Positions 18,842 through 27,177 of a DNA stretch of 64,000 nucleotides are shown here, piece after piece. Source of the stretch: Gammaproteobacteria bacterium (GTDB taxonomy: Bacteria > Pseudomonadota > Gammaproteobacteria > UWMA-0217). The DNA lies in the NCBI GenBank assembly GCA_026981985.1, contig JALSHZ010000052.1, forward strand, positions 1 through 64,000, read 5' to 3'. Each line of letters begins with the position of its first letter. The stretch's first letter is position 1. The position numbers and the translations under genes were made by a program. The notes below the pieces were generated by a model that was given only the letters and a program-made list of their open reading frames with translations, was not told the origin of the DNA and searched no databases.

Positions 18842-20140
18842 GTGAGTGCCGTACGGCAAGAAACGCTGGGACAGGGGAGAATCCAGGAAGGAAAACATGG
18901 CAAGGTGGCGCGCAAGTATGTCACTGCCCTTGCTGGCCAGGGGCTGCTCAGCCTGTTTCATTTCGCGCTTAATATCGTACTCGTGCGGCAATTCGTGCCA
19001 CAGGACTATGGCATATTCGCGCTTGCGTTCGTGGCAGCGGTACTGGGCGCTTCTCTGACAGGGGCATTGGCAGGGACCCCAGTGTCTGTCTATACCCCCG
19101 GTGTGAGCCGGAGGGCAAAGCGCCATTATCTCGAAACCCTGCTGTCGACGGTCAATCTGGCACTGGTTGGTGTCATTCTGCTGACCACCCTGCTGGTCAC
19201 GCTATGGCTGCATTTTCCGTTGGGTACGATGCTGGGTTTCAGTGTTTTCGTGGCGTCATACGGGGCGCGGCAGTATTTCCGCGCCTTTGCTTTCGCCCGT
19301 CAATCTCCGCAGACGGCACTGTATGCGGATATCACCTATGTACTGACCGCATTACTGATTCTCCTGTTGGCTGTGATGCAGGGGGTGGTGCTGAATCTCG
19401 CACTGGTGCTGGCTGCGCTTGCGCTGGGCAATCTCGCAGCCATTTTTCTGGAGTTCAAGTCGCTGGCGGCAGGCCGTGTCAGAATCATCCGGCGCTGGCG
19501 ATCGCTGCGGCGCTATGGATTGATCTGGCAGCAGTCACGCTGGGCGCTGATTGGTGCTGTCACCACCCTGATAGCGACGCAGGCGCACAGTTTTATCGTC
19601 ACGATGTTTGCTGGTGCCGCTGCCTATGCACCCCTGGCGGCAGGGTTTGTATTGTTTGGGCCGATCAGGATCGGTTTGCAGTCTTGGTTGAGTGTGATGC
19701 GGCCGGAGTTGGCGGTGGCCATTGCGCAGCATGACCATGAAGCACTGCGCCGTATTCAGAGAACCTCAGCCTTGGTGATGTTGCTCGGTGTATTGCTGTT
19801 TGCGCTGTTGCTGCAGTTACTGTGGTCGCCTATCGATGAATTCCTCTATGCAAATCGTTATGGCGATGTGCCCATGGGCTGGATTGTCGCCGGTTGGTGT
19901 GCGGTGACGTTTTTCACCGCACAGGTGGTGACACCCAGTGGCATGTTACAGGCCTTGAAACGTTTTCGTGTGCTGGCGATGGGCACGGTGTATAGCGCTG
20001 TGCTCAGTGTCACGGCTGTGGCGATTTTCCTGGCACTGTGGGGATCTGCATATTCAGTGCTGGGCATCCTGCTTGCCGAAGCCTTTCTGGCCGTGTATTT
20101 GATCATCGCTGTCCGCCGGGAGGTGCAGAGAAGTTGGTAG
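18842..20140 (+). CDS. Polysaccharide flippase (Wzx-like, MATE/MVF superfamily)
   Basis: A 432-residue protein with about 12 membrane helices, read as the flippase that moves the lipid-linked repeat unit to the outer face of the inner membrane. The opening segment (YVTALAGQGLLSLFHFALNIVLVRQFVPQDYG) matches the start of polysaccharide biosynthesis proteins of the Wzx/oligosaccharyl-lipid flippase group. The start is GTG at 18842 with AGGAG just upstream. It follows the glycosyltransferase by 13 bases in the same operon. Confidence 0.85.
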   Translation: MSAVRQETLGQGRIQEGKHGKVARKYVTALAGQGLLSLFHFALNIVLVRQFVPQDYGIFALAFVAAVLGASLTGALAGTPVSVYTPGVSRRAKRHYLETLLSTVNLALVGVILLTTLLVTLWLHFPLGTMLGFSVFVASYGARQYFRAFAFARQSPQTALYADITYVLTALLILLLAVMQGVVLNLALVLAALALGNLAAIFLEFKSLAAGRVRIIRRWRSLRRYGLIWQQSRWALIGAVTTLIATQAHSFIVTMFAGAAAYAPLAAGFVLFGPIRIGLQSWLSVMRPELAVAIAQHDHEALRRIQRTSALVMLLGVLLFALLLQLLWSPIDEFLYANRYGDVPMGWIVAGWCAVTFFTAQVVTPSGMLQALKRFRVLAMGTVYSAVLSVTAVAIFLALWGSAYSVLGILLAEAFLAVYLIIAVRREVQRSW

Positions 20141-20168
20141 TCCAGCTCCCCATTCTGGCGCGACAGGC

Positions 20169-21536
20169 ATGGTGGCCGCGCTGATGACTGAAGCGACCGT
20201 CAATATGCAGCAGCAAACGTTGTCGTGGCTCGATATTGTAGCTGCCATTGTTGCCGTGTTGCTGGGGACGGGGGCGGTGGCCGAGCTGCTGGCCTTTTTT
20301 GTCGGCGAAAGTTCCAGTGCCAGGGTGGTGACTGCAAGCTGGTTGCTGCTATATGCCTGGGCATTGCTGAAACTGGGTTCTGGCGACCAACTGCAATGGC
20401 TGGCCTGGTTATTCCGCTACCGGCTGCTACTGATATTGATTCTTGCGGCTGCCGCCGCTTCCTTTCTGTGGTCTATTGATGCGGCGCTCACGATGCGCCG
20501 CGCTGTGCATTTCATTGGCACGACACTACTGGCCTTTTATCTTGGCTATCGCTTCCGTTTTGGCTTGCTGATGGCGTTGCTGGCCGGTATTTTGGCTTTA
20601 TTGATGGTGGCCTCGCTGGTGGCGGTGGTGGTGCTGCCAGATCTCGGTATTCAGATCTACGAAGGCAAGCTCGTCTGGAAGGGAGTATTTCCAGACAAGA
20701 ATACGCTTGGGTTTTCCGCAGCTGTCTTGTTACTGATGCTCGTTGTGATCTTTGGCGCGGTTCGGCAATGGGGTGTGCGTCTAATACTGCTAGCTGGCAT
20801 GGCGACCGCGCTACTGGTGTTGATAGGAAGTCACTCGGCAACTTCGCTGGTTGCAATGGTGGTCGGTGTCACCATCATGGCGATCTTTTTCACCATCGCC
20901 AGGATCGGCATGGTTAGGTTCGGCGGCATTATGTTACTGCTGCTCTTCGGTATCGTGGGCGCGTTGTTTGTTCAGGGTGTCGATCTGTCGGCGCTGTTTT
21001 CTCTTCTTGGCCGTTCTACCGATCTGACCGGGAGGGAGGAGATATGGCAAGCGGTGAAATTGTTGATCGCCGACCACCCCTGGACGGGAACCGGATATGG
21101 CACGATCTGGTCGCCTACCCCTGAGAGTGAGTGGCAGCAATCGCTGCTCAATATCACCTGGACTGCCTACCACGCCCATAACGGTTTTTTCCAGGTTGCT
21201 TCCCAGCTTGGGTTGGTCGTTACCGGCCTGGCAATACTGTTTGTCTTGCAATTGCAGATCGAGGCCATTGCAGTCTATTTGCGCGCCTCACATATGATGG
21301 CGGCGATTCTGGTTATCGGTTTCCAGACGGCCTACCTCGTCAGCAACCTGACCGAGGCTTATTTCATGGTGGATCGTAATTTGTTCTGGATGCTCCAAAT
21401 CGCATTGCCGGTTGCATTGCTGCGGCTGGTTGAAACACCGGTTGTCATTGCGCCATACGACGTGCCCGCTGCAGAAACTTCACACAACGGGCGCGGTACT
21501 ATTGTCAATCATTATCAAGCGGGTTTGTCTCAATGA
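20169..21536 (+). CDS. O-antigen ligase/polymerase-like membrane protein (Wzy candidate)
   Basis: A 455-residue protein with about 10-12 membrane helices and one large periplasmic loop containing GREEIWQAVKLLIADHPWTGTGYGTIW. That loop is the signature of the Wzy_C/O-antigen ligase domain (PF04932), with a conserved HNGFFQ segment after it. In this context it most likely polymerises the repeat units, since the flippase and co-polymerase are encoded next to it and no lipid-A core genes are present. Its end overlaps the galE start by 4 bases (ATGA). Ligase or polymerase activity cannot be separated by sequence alone. Confidence 0.82.
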   Translation: MVAALMTEATVNMQQQTLSWLDIVAAIVAVLLGTGAVAELLAFFVGESSSARVVTASWLLLYAWALLKLGSGDQLQWLAWLFRYRLLLILILAAAAASFLWSIDAALTMRRAVHFIGTTLLAFYLGYRFRFGLLMALLAGILALLMVASLVAVVVLPDLGIQIYEGKLVWKGVFPDKNTLGFSAAVLLLMLVVIFGAVRQWGVRLILLAGMATALLVLIGSHSATSLVAMVVGVTIMAIFFTIARIGMVRFGGIMLLLLFGIVGALFVQGVDLSALFSLLGRSTDLTGREEIWQAVKLLIADHPWTGTGYGTIWSPTPESEWQQSLLNITWTAYHAHNGFFQVASQLGLVVTGLAILFVLQLQIEAIAVYLRASHMMAAILVIGFQTAYLVSNLTEAYFMVDRNLFWMLQIALPVALLRLVETPVVIAPYDVPAAETSHNGRGTIVNHYQAGLSQ

Positions 21537-22570
21537 AAAAAACTGTACTGGTTACTGGCGGCGCGGGCTATATCGGTTCTCATATGGTCAAGTTGTTGTT
21601 GGAGAAAGGCCACCGGGTCGTTGTTTTCGACAATTTGTCACGGGGGTTTGCGGATGCGGTGCTGTGTCCTGATCTGGTTGTTGGAGATTTGCTCAATCCC
21701 GCTGCGATCAACGATGTTTTTTCACGTTTTCAAGTCGACGTGGTCATGCACTTTGCCGCGCTCGCCTATGTCGGTGAATCAATGCAGCATCCTCGGGAAT
21801 ATTATTACAACAATGTAGCTGGTTCGATGAACCTGCTCAATGCCATGCTCGACCACGGTATCGACAAGTTTGTTTTCTCCTCCACCTGCGCGACTTATGG
21901 TGTGCCGGAAAAAATGCCGATCACTGAAGCTGAGGCACAGCGGCCAATCAATCCCTATGGCCAGAGCAAACTCATGGTTGAAAGAATACTCGCTGACTAT
22001 GCGCAGGCCTATGGGATGAACAGCATCGCGCTCCGCTATTTCAATGCGGCGGGCTGCGATCCGGATGGTCGCCTGGGCGAACGACATGATCCGGAAACGC
22101 ACCTGATTCCGCTGGTGCTGGAAGAAGCGCAGCGGGTGATTCAGGGCGGAAACCCAGCGGCAACAGGGCTTGAGGTATTCGGTACCGATTTCGATACAGC
22201 CGATGGCAGCTGTGTGCGGGATTACATTCATGTGACGGACCTATGCGCTGCCCATCTGGCGGCGATGGATCGTTTGCTCGATACGCCAGAAACAGGGGCC
22301 GAGGCGTACAACCTGGGAAACGGCAACGGCTTTTCAGTGCTCGATGTTATCGATGTCTGCCGACGGGTCACCGGTGTCGGGATCAACTACCGTGCCTCCG
22401 CCCGCCGCCCGGGTGATCCCGCGGTACTGATCGGTTCTGCAGATAAGGCGCTGGATATTCTCGGCTGGGAACCTCGCTATACGGATCTTGAGGAAATCGT
22501 CGCCTCGGCTTGGCTGTGGATGAATGGGGTTTCTGCCCAGCAGGAAAAAGCTGAAGAGTTGCTGGCGTAG
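21533..22570 (+). CDS. galE: UDP-glucose 4-epimerase
   Basis: A 345-residue cytoplasmic enzyme interconverting UDP-glucose and UDP-galactose. It has the NAD+-binding TGGAGYIGSH at residues 8-17, HFAALAYVGES, SSTCATYG and the catalytic YGQSKLMVE (YxxxK). RYFNAAGCDPDGRLGERHDPETHLIPL and RDYIHVTDL are GalE signatures. The length is normal. It is translationally coupled to the polymerase gene (ATGA overlap) and closes the plus-strand exopolysaccharide operon. It supplies galactose-type donors for the polymer or for a shared sugar-nucleotide pool. Confidence 0.95.
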   Translation: MKKTVLVTGGAGYIGSHMVKLLLEKGHRVVVFDNLSRGFADAVLCPDLVVGDLLNPAAINDVFSRFQVDVVMHFAALAYVGESMQHPREYYYNNVAGSMNLLNAMLDHGIDKFVFSSTCATYGVPEKMPITEAEAQRPINPYGQSKLMVERILADYAQAYGMNSIALRYFNAAGCDPDGRLGERHDPETHLIPLVLEEAQRVIQGGNPAATGLEVFGTDFDTADGSCVRDYIHVTDLCAAHLAAMDRLLDTPETGAEAYNLGNGNGFSVLDVIDVCRRVTGVGINYRASARRPGDPAVLIGSADKALDILGWEPRYTDLEEIVASAWLWMNGVSAQQEKAEELLA

Positions 22571-22638
22571 ATGCCAGCCATCACACCACCTTGAGTGGCC
22601 TCGCTACGCGACCCGGTGAGAAATGCCGGCCAGCTTAG

Positions 22639-23541
22639 CTATTGACGTTGCCGTGCCCGGCATTTTTCATCGATCTGATAGACCCGCACCCGATCGATCA
22701 TGAAATGCGCTGGAAATTGCGTACTGGCGTCCGGCTTGCCCGGCCAGTTGCCGCCAACCGCCAGGTTGAGCAACAAGTACATGGGTTGCCGCAAGTCCTG
22801 GGGTGTTGCTTCTTTCGCCAGCTGCTTGCCGTCCAGATACCAGCGGATTTCTGTTGCATCCCACTCTACGGCATAGTCGTGAAAGGCAGCGGTCAGGTCT
22901 GCCTTGCTTTGATGTTCGTGTGCGCGCGATTTGAGCGAGCCGCTTTGGTTGCTATGGACAGTTGTATGGAGTGTGTTTGGCTGGTGGCCGAGAAATTCAA
23001 CGACATCGATTTCAGGAAGAATAGCGATGCCTTCAGGCCATTTGTCGAATTTTGGCAGTAGCCAGAAGGCTGGCCACAAGCCTTGTCCCCGTGGCATTTT
23101 GGCTCGGATTTCAAAACGCCCGTATTGCTGTGCAAACAGGTTTTCGGTGGTGAGCAGGCCAGAAGTGAATTGCTTGCCAGCGGGCAGGGTATCTCGTTGC
23201 TGTGCTGAGGCCGGGCGTGCAACAATCGAGAGAATCCCTTGTTTGATGCGAAATGGTGACGCCTGATTCTTGTCCGGTTGCAGATAATACTGCAACTCGT
23301 TGTTGATGGTGATGTCATTTCCCCAGATATAGCTGGTTTTCCATCCCTTCGGTACACTCTGCGTCGTATTGGCAGTGTCGAATTGTTCCTCGAAAGTCAG
23401 CGTCAGGCAGTCCGTGCTGCGGGTTGTACTGGAGGTGGTGAGCGGCCAGCAGATGATGCCGATAGCGATGCAGTAAACAAACGCTGCGATTTTGCTGCTT
23501 TTGCAGGGGGCGAAGCTGCTGGCTCGTCGATGTCCACTCAC
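22639..23541 (-). CDS. Glycoside hydrolase family 16 protein
   Basis: A 300-residue exported or membrane-anchored hydrolase. A hydrophobic segment at about 18-35 serves as signal peptide or anchor. The GH16 jelly-roll follows, with FEEQFD at the start, WPAFWLLP, and the catalytic E-I-D-x-x-E motif in LPEIDVVEFLG near residue 180, which provides nucleophile and acid/base. YAVEWDATEIRWYLDGK and YLLLNLAVGGNWPG complete the family signature. GH16 enzymes cut beta-1,3/1,4-glucans or galactans. Placed convergent to the exopolysaccharide operon, it may trim the polymer made there; the substrate is inferred. Confidence 0.9.
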   Translation of the reverse strand: MSGHRRASSFAPCKSSKIAAFVYCIAIGIICWPLTTSSTTRSTDCLTLTFEEQFDTANTTQSVPKGWKTSYIWGNDITINNELQYYLQPDKNQASPFRIKQGILSIVARPASAQQRDTLPAGKQFTSGLLTTENLFAQQYGRFEIRAKMPRGQGLWPAFWLLPKFDKWPEGIAILPEIDVVEFLGHQPNTLHTTVHSNQSGSLKSRAHEHQSKADLTAAFHDYAVEWDATEIRWYLDGKQLAKEATPQDLRQPMYLLLNLAVGGNWPGKPDASTQFPAHFMIDRVRVYQIDEKCRARQRQ

Positions 23542-23615
23542 TGCTGTTTCCCGTTGTTACACCGGAAATTTGACAGTTTGGGGGTGCGCCGGTTCCATTG
23601 GTGAGAAATTACGAC

Positions 23616-24326
23616 TCAGATCTTGTGGTAACGCCAGCCTTCCTGCATTCGGCGAATAATGTGGTCGAGCGCCGTTGCACCGGTATGGGCTTCCGGAATG
23701 AGATCGACCTTGACGCCTTTTTCGCGCAGACGGGCAATGGCGTTGGCGCAGGCGAACAGCTCCAGATTGCTATATTTTCGGGTCAATTCCTGCAGCTTCA
23801 CTTTTTCTGCGCTCGCACCGCTGCGGAAGATGTCGAGACCGCCAGCGTTGGCCACCACCTCGACTCTGAGATCCTGGCTGTTGCTTTGCAGTAGCGCTTC
23901 GGTATAGCCGATGAGTGCCTGGAGCTTTCCTGGGGCATTGTCGTCGATATGCAGCAGGACTTTGTTGCTTTGTGCGATGGCAGCATGCGCGGCCATACTG
24001 GGTGTGCCGGCGACACCGGAGTCACTGCCGCTGAGGCCGTGTCCCATCCAGCCAAGAAGTATACCGGTGACGAGAACGACAATGGACGCAGCAATGCTGA
24101 ACCAGGGTAACGCATGCTTGTCTGACGGCTCAGGCAAAGGGTGTTCCTGTGACAACGGATATTGATTTTTTACCAGTGCCTTGAGGTATTGCAGCTGGCT
24201 GACCCGTGCCCGGATGGCATCGTCGTGCTCGATGGCTTTCAGGATATGTTCGTTTTCAGCTGGGTCCAGTTCTCCATCCACATAAAGGTGTAACTGGCTG
24301 TCACTGATCTCCTGTCCTGGCTTCAT
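23616..24326 (-). CDS. Anti-sigma factor fused to a DsrE-like domain
   Basis: A 236-residue single-pass membrane protein. The N-terminal 60 residues (SDSQLHLYVDGELDPAENEHIL) look like an anti-sigma domain of the putative zinc-finger superfamily, but without the HxxxCxxC motif. A membrane helix spans about 75-95. The periplasmic part from about 120 resembles the DsrE/DsrF fold (VLLHIDDNAPGKLQALIGYTEALL, LELFACANAIARLREKG, HIIRRMQEGWRYHKI). The start overlaps the stop of the sigma gene by 4 bases, so the two are co-translated. Periplasmic DsrE-like sensing linked to sigma release is a reasonable reading. The domain pairing is unusual. The fold assignment of the C-terminal half rests on similarity to the DsrE protein at 25137. 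Confidence 0.75.
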   Translation of the reverse strand: MKPGQEISDSQLHLYVDGELDPAENEHILKAIEHDDAIRARVSQLQYLKALVKNQYPLSQEHPLPEPSDKHALPWFSIAASIVVLVTGILLGWMGHGLSGSDSGVAGTPSMAAHAAIAQSNKVLLHIDDNAPGKLQALIGYTEALLQSNSQDLRVEVVANAGGLDIFRSGASAEKVKLQELTRKYSNLELFACANAIARLREKGVKVDLIPEAHTGATALDHIIRRMQEGWRYHKI

Positions 24327-24862
24327 GTGATACTCCGTAGCTTTGTCACTGTACCGCTTTCGCGATCCCGAAAGGACGCGAGGGATTTCTCCAATGCACT
24401 GCGGGCACGTGAAATACGACTCATGACCGTACCGACCGGGATCGACAGAATATCGGCTACTTCGCGATAGGAAAAGCCCTCAAGGTCGATCAGCATCAGC
24501 ACTTTTCTTTGCCCGACAGGCAGTTTGCTGATGGCTGCCTGAATGGCCTCGCTGGCCACCATGTTGCGGTAGCTTTTTTCCGGGCAGTCCTCACAGATGA
24601 GTACAACGTCGTCGATATCGACATCAGGCTTGAGGCTTCGCAGGTGGCTGAGCCAGCAATTGTGCAGAATGCGGTAGCACCAGGGGGCAATCTTGTCGAT
24701 GTTTTTCAGTTGATGTGATTTTTCGAGTGACTTGACGATGGTTTCCTGCACCAGGTCATCTGCAAGCTCTCGGCTTCCGCACCAGGCATAGGCCATACGG
24801 TAGAGATTGGGCCTGATGCTGCCGAGTTTCTTGCGAATAATCACTGCGTTGAGCGAGAGCAT
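24323..24862 (-). CDS. ECF-type RNA polymerase sigma factor
   Basis: A 179-residue sigma-70 family protein of ECF size. Region 2 lies at about 12-75 (LYRMAYAWCGSRELADDLVQETIVKSLE). Region 4 lies at about 110-165 (LPVGQRKVLMLIDLEGFSYREVADILSIPVGTVMSRISRAR). It directs polymerase to a small regulon and should be held inactive by the anti-sigma factor encoded immediately downstream. A GGAATAAA box on the minus strand upstream suggests autoregulation. The divergent exported DsrE protein is a likely target. Confidence 0.92.
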   Translation of the reverse strand: MLSLNAVIIRKKLGSIRPNLYRMAYAWCGSRELADDLVQETIVKSLEKSHQLKNIDKIAPWCYRILHNCWLSHLRSLKPDVDIDDVVLICEDCPEKSYRNMVASEAIQAAISKLPVGQRKVLMLIDLEGFSYREVADILSIPVGTVMSRISRARSALEKSLASFRDRESGTVTKLRSIT

Positions 24863-24893
24863 GGTCTTGATAAATCCCAGGGTCGGTATCGTT

Positions 24894-24922
24894 TACGATG
24901 CATCAGGCGTGGGCTTTATTCC
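24894..24922 (-). promoter_or_regulatory. Candidate ECF promoter of the sigma/anti-sigma operon
   Basis: On the minus strand GGAATAA (24922-24916) is followed after 16 bases by ATCGTA, about 32 bases before the sigma ATG. The same octamer GGAATAAA, with an ATC-start -10 candidate at the same spacing, occurs on the plus strand in this 274-bp gap. This fits two promoters read by the same ECF factor. The assignment is inferred from the motif only. Confidence 0.4.
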
Positions 24923-24946
24923 AACTTTTTTTATTTTTTTCGACAG

Positions 24947-24975
24947 GGAATAAAACACATTCGTCACTCATCTTC
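24947..24975 (+). promoter_or_regulatory. Candidate ECF promoter facing the DsrE gene
   Basis: GGAATAA at 24947-24953 is followed after 16 bases by ATCTTC, mirroring the minus-strand candidate. It would give a leader of about 150 bases before the DsrE start at 25137, rather long. The -10 match is weak. Confidence 0.3.
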
Positions 24976-25136
24976 CAGACAGTCCGGCCAGCGGGGACGT
25001 GGTGACCGTTGGCGAATGTGGAGAGGGCGTGGTTCCTTGCTCCATAGCCCTTGCTCCATTGTTTCTCGTCGCTGCCCTGCAGGATGCAACCGCGCCGGCC
25101 GGACATCCATATATCAATCACCGGAGATGATCACCC

Positions 25137-25592
25137 ATGAATACAATGAAAAGAGCGATTTCGGGTCTGCTTCTGGCCTTGCTGCTGGCGATGAGCTGGT
25201 CGGTGCCTGCGTTTGCCGATAGTGAAAGCAAGCCGTTCGCCGAAAAAAGGATCGTGCTGCAAATCAGCGACCCTAATCCTTTCAAGCAGACACTGGTTCT
25301 GAATGTCGCTAACAACCTGATCAAGCACTATGGTACTGACAAGGTCGACATCGAAATTGTTGCGTTTGGACCTGGCCTGCGATTGCTGTTTGCCGACAAT
25401 GCCAATAAAGCGCGCATTCAGGGGCTGGCGGACAACGAAGTCCGCTTTTCCGCGTGCAGCAATACGATCAGTGCGATGAGCAAGAAGCTCGGTCATGCGC
25501 CTGAGCTTAATCCTCACGCAGTCAAGGTATCGGCGGGTGTCGTCAGAATCATCGATTTGATCGATGAGGGATATGTTCTGATCAAGCCCTGA
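25137..25592 (+). CDS. Exported DsrE-family protein
   Basis: A 151-residue protein with a clear signal peptide (cleavage after SVPAFA, about residue 29). A DsrE/DsrF-like alpha/beta domain follows: RIVLQISDPNPFKQTLVLNVANNLIKHYG, VDIEIVAFGPGLRLLFADN, RFSACSNTISAMSKKLG. The single mature cysteine (FSACSNT) sits where DsrE-family proteins carry their sulfur-relay residue. Family members take part in sulfur transfer or bind small ligands; the periplasmic role is unknown. It is divergent from the ECF sigma gene and its anti-sigma factor, which itself ends in a DsrE-like domain, so the three probably form one circuit. Confidence 0.85.
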   Translation: MNTMKRAISGLLLALLLAMSWSVPAFADSESKPFAEKRIVLQISDPNPFKQTLVLNVANNLIKHYGTDKVDIEIVAFGPGLRLLFADNANKARIQGLADNEVRFSACSNTISAMSKKLGHAPELNPHAVKVSAGVVRIIDLIDEGYVLIKP

Positions 25593-25599
25593 TTGATTC

Positions 25600-25741
25600 G
25601 TAACTACCCAGCTTACCCCCTTATTTGCGCCAACTCTGCGTTGGAAGTGCTCATTTACACTTGCAAACTCCGCGCTTCCGCCTTGATTTGACGCAAAACG
25701 GGGGCAATCTGAGCAGTTACGAGACTGTGCTGAGTAGTTAC
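25600..25741 (-). mobile_element. MITE-like element, copy E (142 bp)
   Basis: The single end GTAACTACCCAG is at 25600; the double end lies on the right (inner CTGAGCAGTTAC finishing at 25720, outer CTGAGTAGTTAC finishing at 25741). It is flanked by the 8-bp direct repeat ATTGATTC (25592-25599 and 25742-25749). Its interior differs from copies A-D but closely matches copy F. It lies 7 bases after the DsrE stop codon and 61 bases upstream of the porin start. Confidence 0.9.
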
Positions 25742-25802
25742 ATTGATTCTTACTTTCTTACCCATTCGTCAATTACCACCACAATATCCCGAGGAGGGAA
25801 CA

Positions 25803-27125
25803 ATGAGAATCCGTCTATTCAAATATCGCCCAGCTGCGATCCTGGCCTTGCTGTCTGGGGCGCTGCTGGTTGGCGAGGCGCAGGCAGCCAACTGGCTGAT
25901 GCTGCAAGGCACTGAGCCAGCAGGCGCAGCACCGCGTGCCAAGCTTTGGGGTTTCATCCAGCCGGAATACCAGGACACTGATGGCAGCGAGCTGGCAGCT
26001 GGCCCCTGGAAAGGTCAGGAGGCCATCTTTAATCAGATCGGCCCTGATCTGAAAACCAGTACGACGTTTCAGCTGAGGCGTGCGCGTATCGGCGTCCGCG
26101 GTACCGGCATGCCGCTAGACAGCAACGTGAACTACTTCTTCCTCGCCGAAGCCGGTAATAATGGCATTACCCGGCAAGGCGGTGGCAGCGTGCGTCTGAC
26201 CGATGCGAGCGTGACACTGAATCACCTGCCGGGCGCGAGAATCCGGATCGGTCAGTTCAAGTATCCGGGCAGTGAAGAAGGCTTGCAGGCGATTCATGTA
26301 TTCGACTACATCAACTTCACCAATGTATCGAACATGCTGCTGCTCGAACGCTTTTTCGATGGTGATGGTTCCGACCCGCAGAATGCCAATCGTCCCAATG
26401 GTGCGCTGGGTGCGTTTCGGGATGTCGGTGTTCAACTGTTCGATTTTTTCAGGAAAGGCGGCTGGGAGCACAGCTACGCGGCGATGCTTGGCAACGGCAA
26501 TGGTATCGATCGGGCGGACAACGACGACAACAAGGATTTGTATCTGTACTGGTCCTCCGAGCTGATCTATGGCGGCAAGGGTGGTCGGCGTGAGGGTCTG
26601 AAGCTGCTGGCATGGTGGCAGGATGGCAAGCGTACACTGACGGGCGCAGGTGCCGGAGAGTACGACCGTACACGCTGGGGAACGGGTTTTACCTTCCGCA
26701 AGAACAAGTGGCGGGCAGCTGGTGAATATATCGCAGCCGATGGCATGGTCTTCAATGGTACCGATGGTGGTGCCGTGGCTGGGGCAAAGAACAATGCTGG
26801 CACCGCAGTTGCTTCGTTCAATGTCGAGCCTGAGGGTGAAGCTGATGGCTGGTATCTGCATACTGGCTATGCCGTGACACCAAAATGGGAACTGGACCTG
26901 CGTTACGATGTCCTCAATCGTGTCACCAATGTCGCAGCAAAAGAGCGCAAATTCGAGACAGTGACGGTAGGTGCGCAGTATTTCTTCAACAAAAAATCTC
27001 GCTTGATCTTCAACTATGAAGCGCGTGATGCTGAAGCGCCGGGTCTCGCAGCTGGTGCCGTGCCGAATCAGATTCTTGGTGGCATGGACGACCGGATTTC
27101 ACTGCAGTTTCTGGCGATATTCTGA
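25803..27125 (+). CDS. Phosphate-selective-porin-like outer-membrane protein
   Basis: A 440-residue outer-membrane beta-barrel with a signal peptide ending at GEAQA (about residue 28). The mature part is rich in alternating strands and charged loops. Segments such as KLWGFIQPEYQ, FQLRRARIGVRGTGMPLDSNVNYFFLAEAG and ARIRIGQFKYPGSEEGLQ match the porin O/P (OprP-like) group. It ends in an aromatic residue (LQFLAIF). The start at 25803 has GAGGAGG just upstream; a frame opening further back crosses the element flank and is not used. Substrate specificity is not certain, and no pho box was seen upstream. Confidence 0.85.
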   Translation: MRIRLFKYRPAAILALLSGALLVGEAQAANWLMLQGTEPAGAAPRAKLWGFIQPEYQDTDGSELAAGPWKGQEAIFNQIGPDLKTSTTFQLRRARIGVRGTGMPLDSNVNYFFLAEAGNNGITRQGGGSVRLTDASVTLNHLPGARIRIGQFKYPGSEEGLQAIHVFDYINFTNVSNMLLLERFFDGDGSDPQNANRPNGALGAFRDVGVQLFDFFRKGGWEHSYAAMLGNGNGIDRADNDDNKDLYLYWSSELIYGGKGGRREGLKLLAWWQDGKRTLTGAGAGEYDRTRWGTGFTFRKNKWRAAGEYIAADGMVFNGTDGGAVAGAKNNAGTAVASFNVEPEGEADGWYLHTGYAVTPKWELDLRYDVLNRVTNVAAKERKFETVTVGAQYFFNKKSRLIFNYEARDAEAPGLAAGAVPNQILGGMDDRISLQFLAIF

Positions 27126-27129
27126 CTGT

Positions 27130-27157
27130 TTGCCACGGCCAGGGATGGCCGTGGCAA
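27130..27157. terminator. Bidirectional terminator between convergent genes
   Basis: TTGCCACGGCC and GGCCGTGGCAA form an 11-bp perfect stem with a 6-base loop, 4 bases after the porin stop and about 20 bases from the end of the convergent gene. Confidence 0.7.
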
Positions 27158-27177
27158 GCCAACCGTTGATGCGTGAC

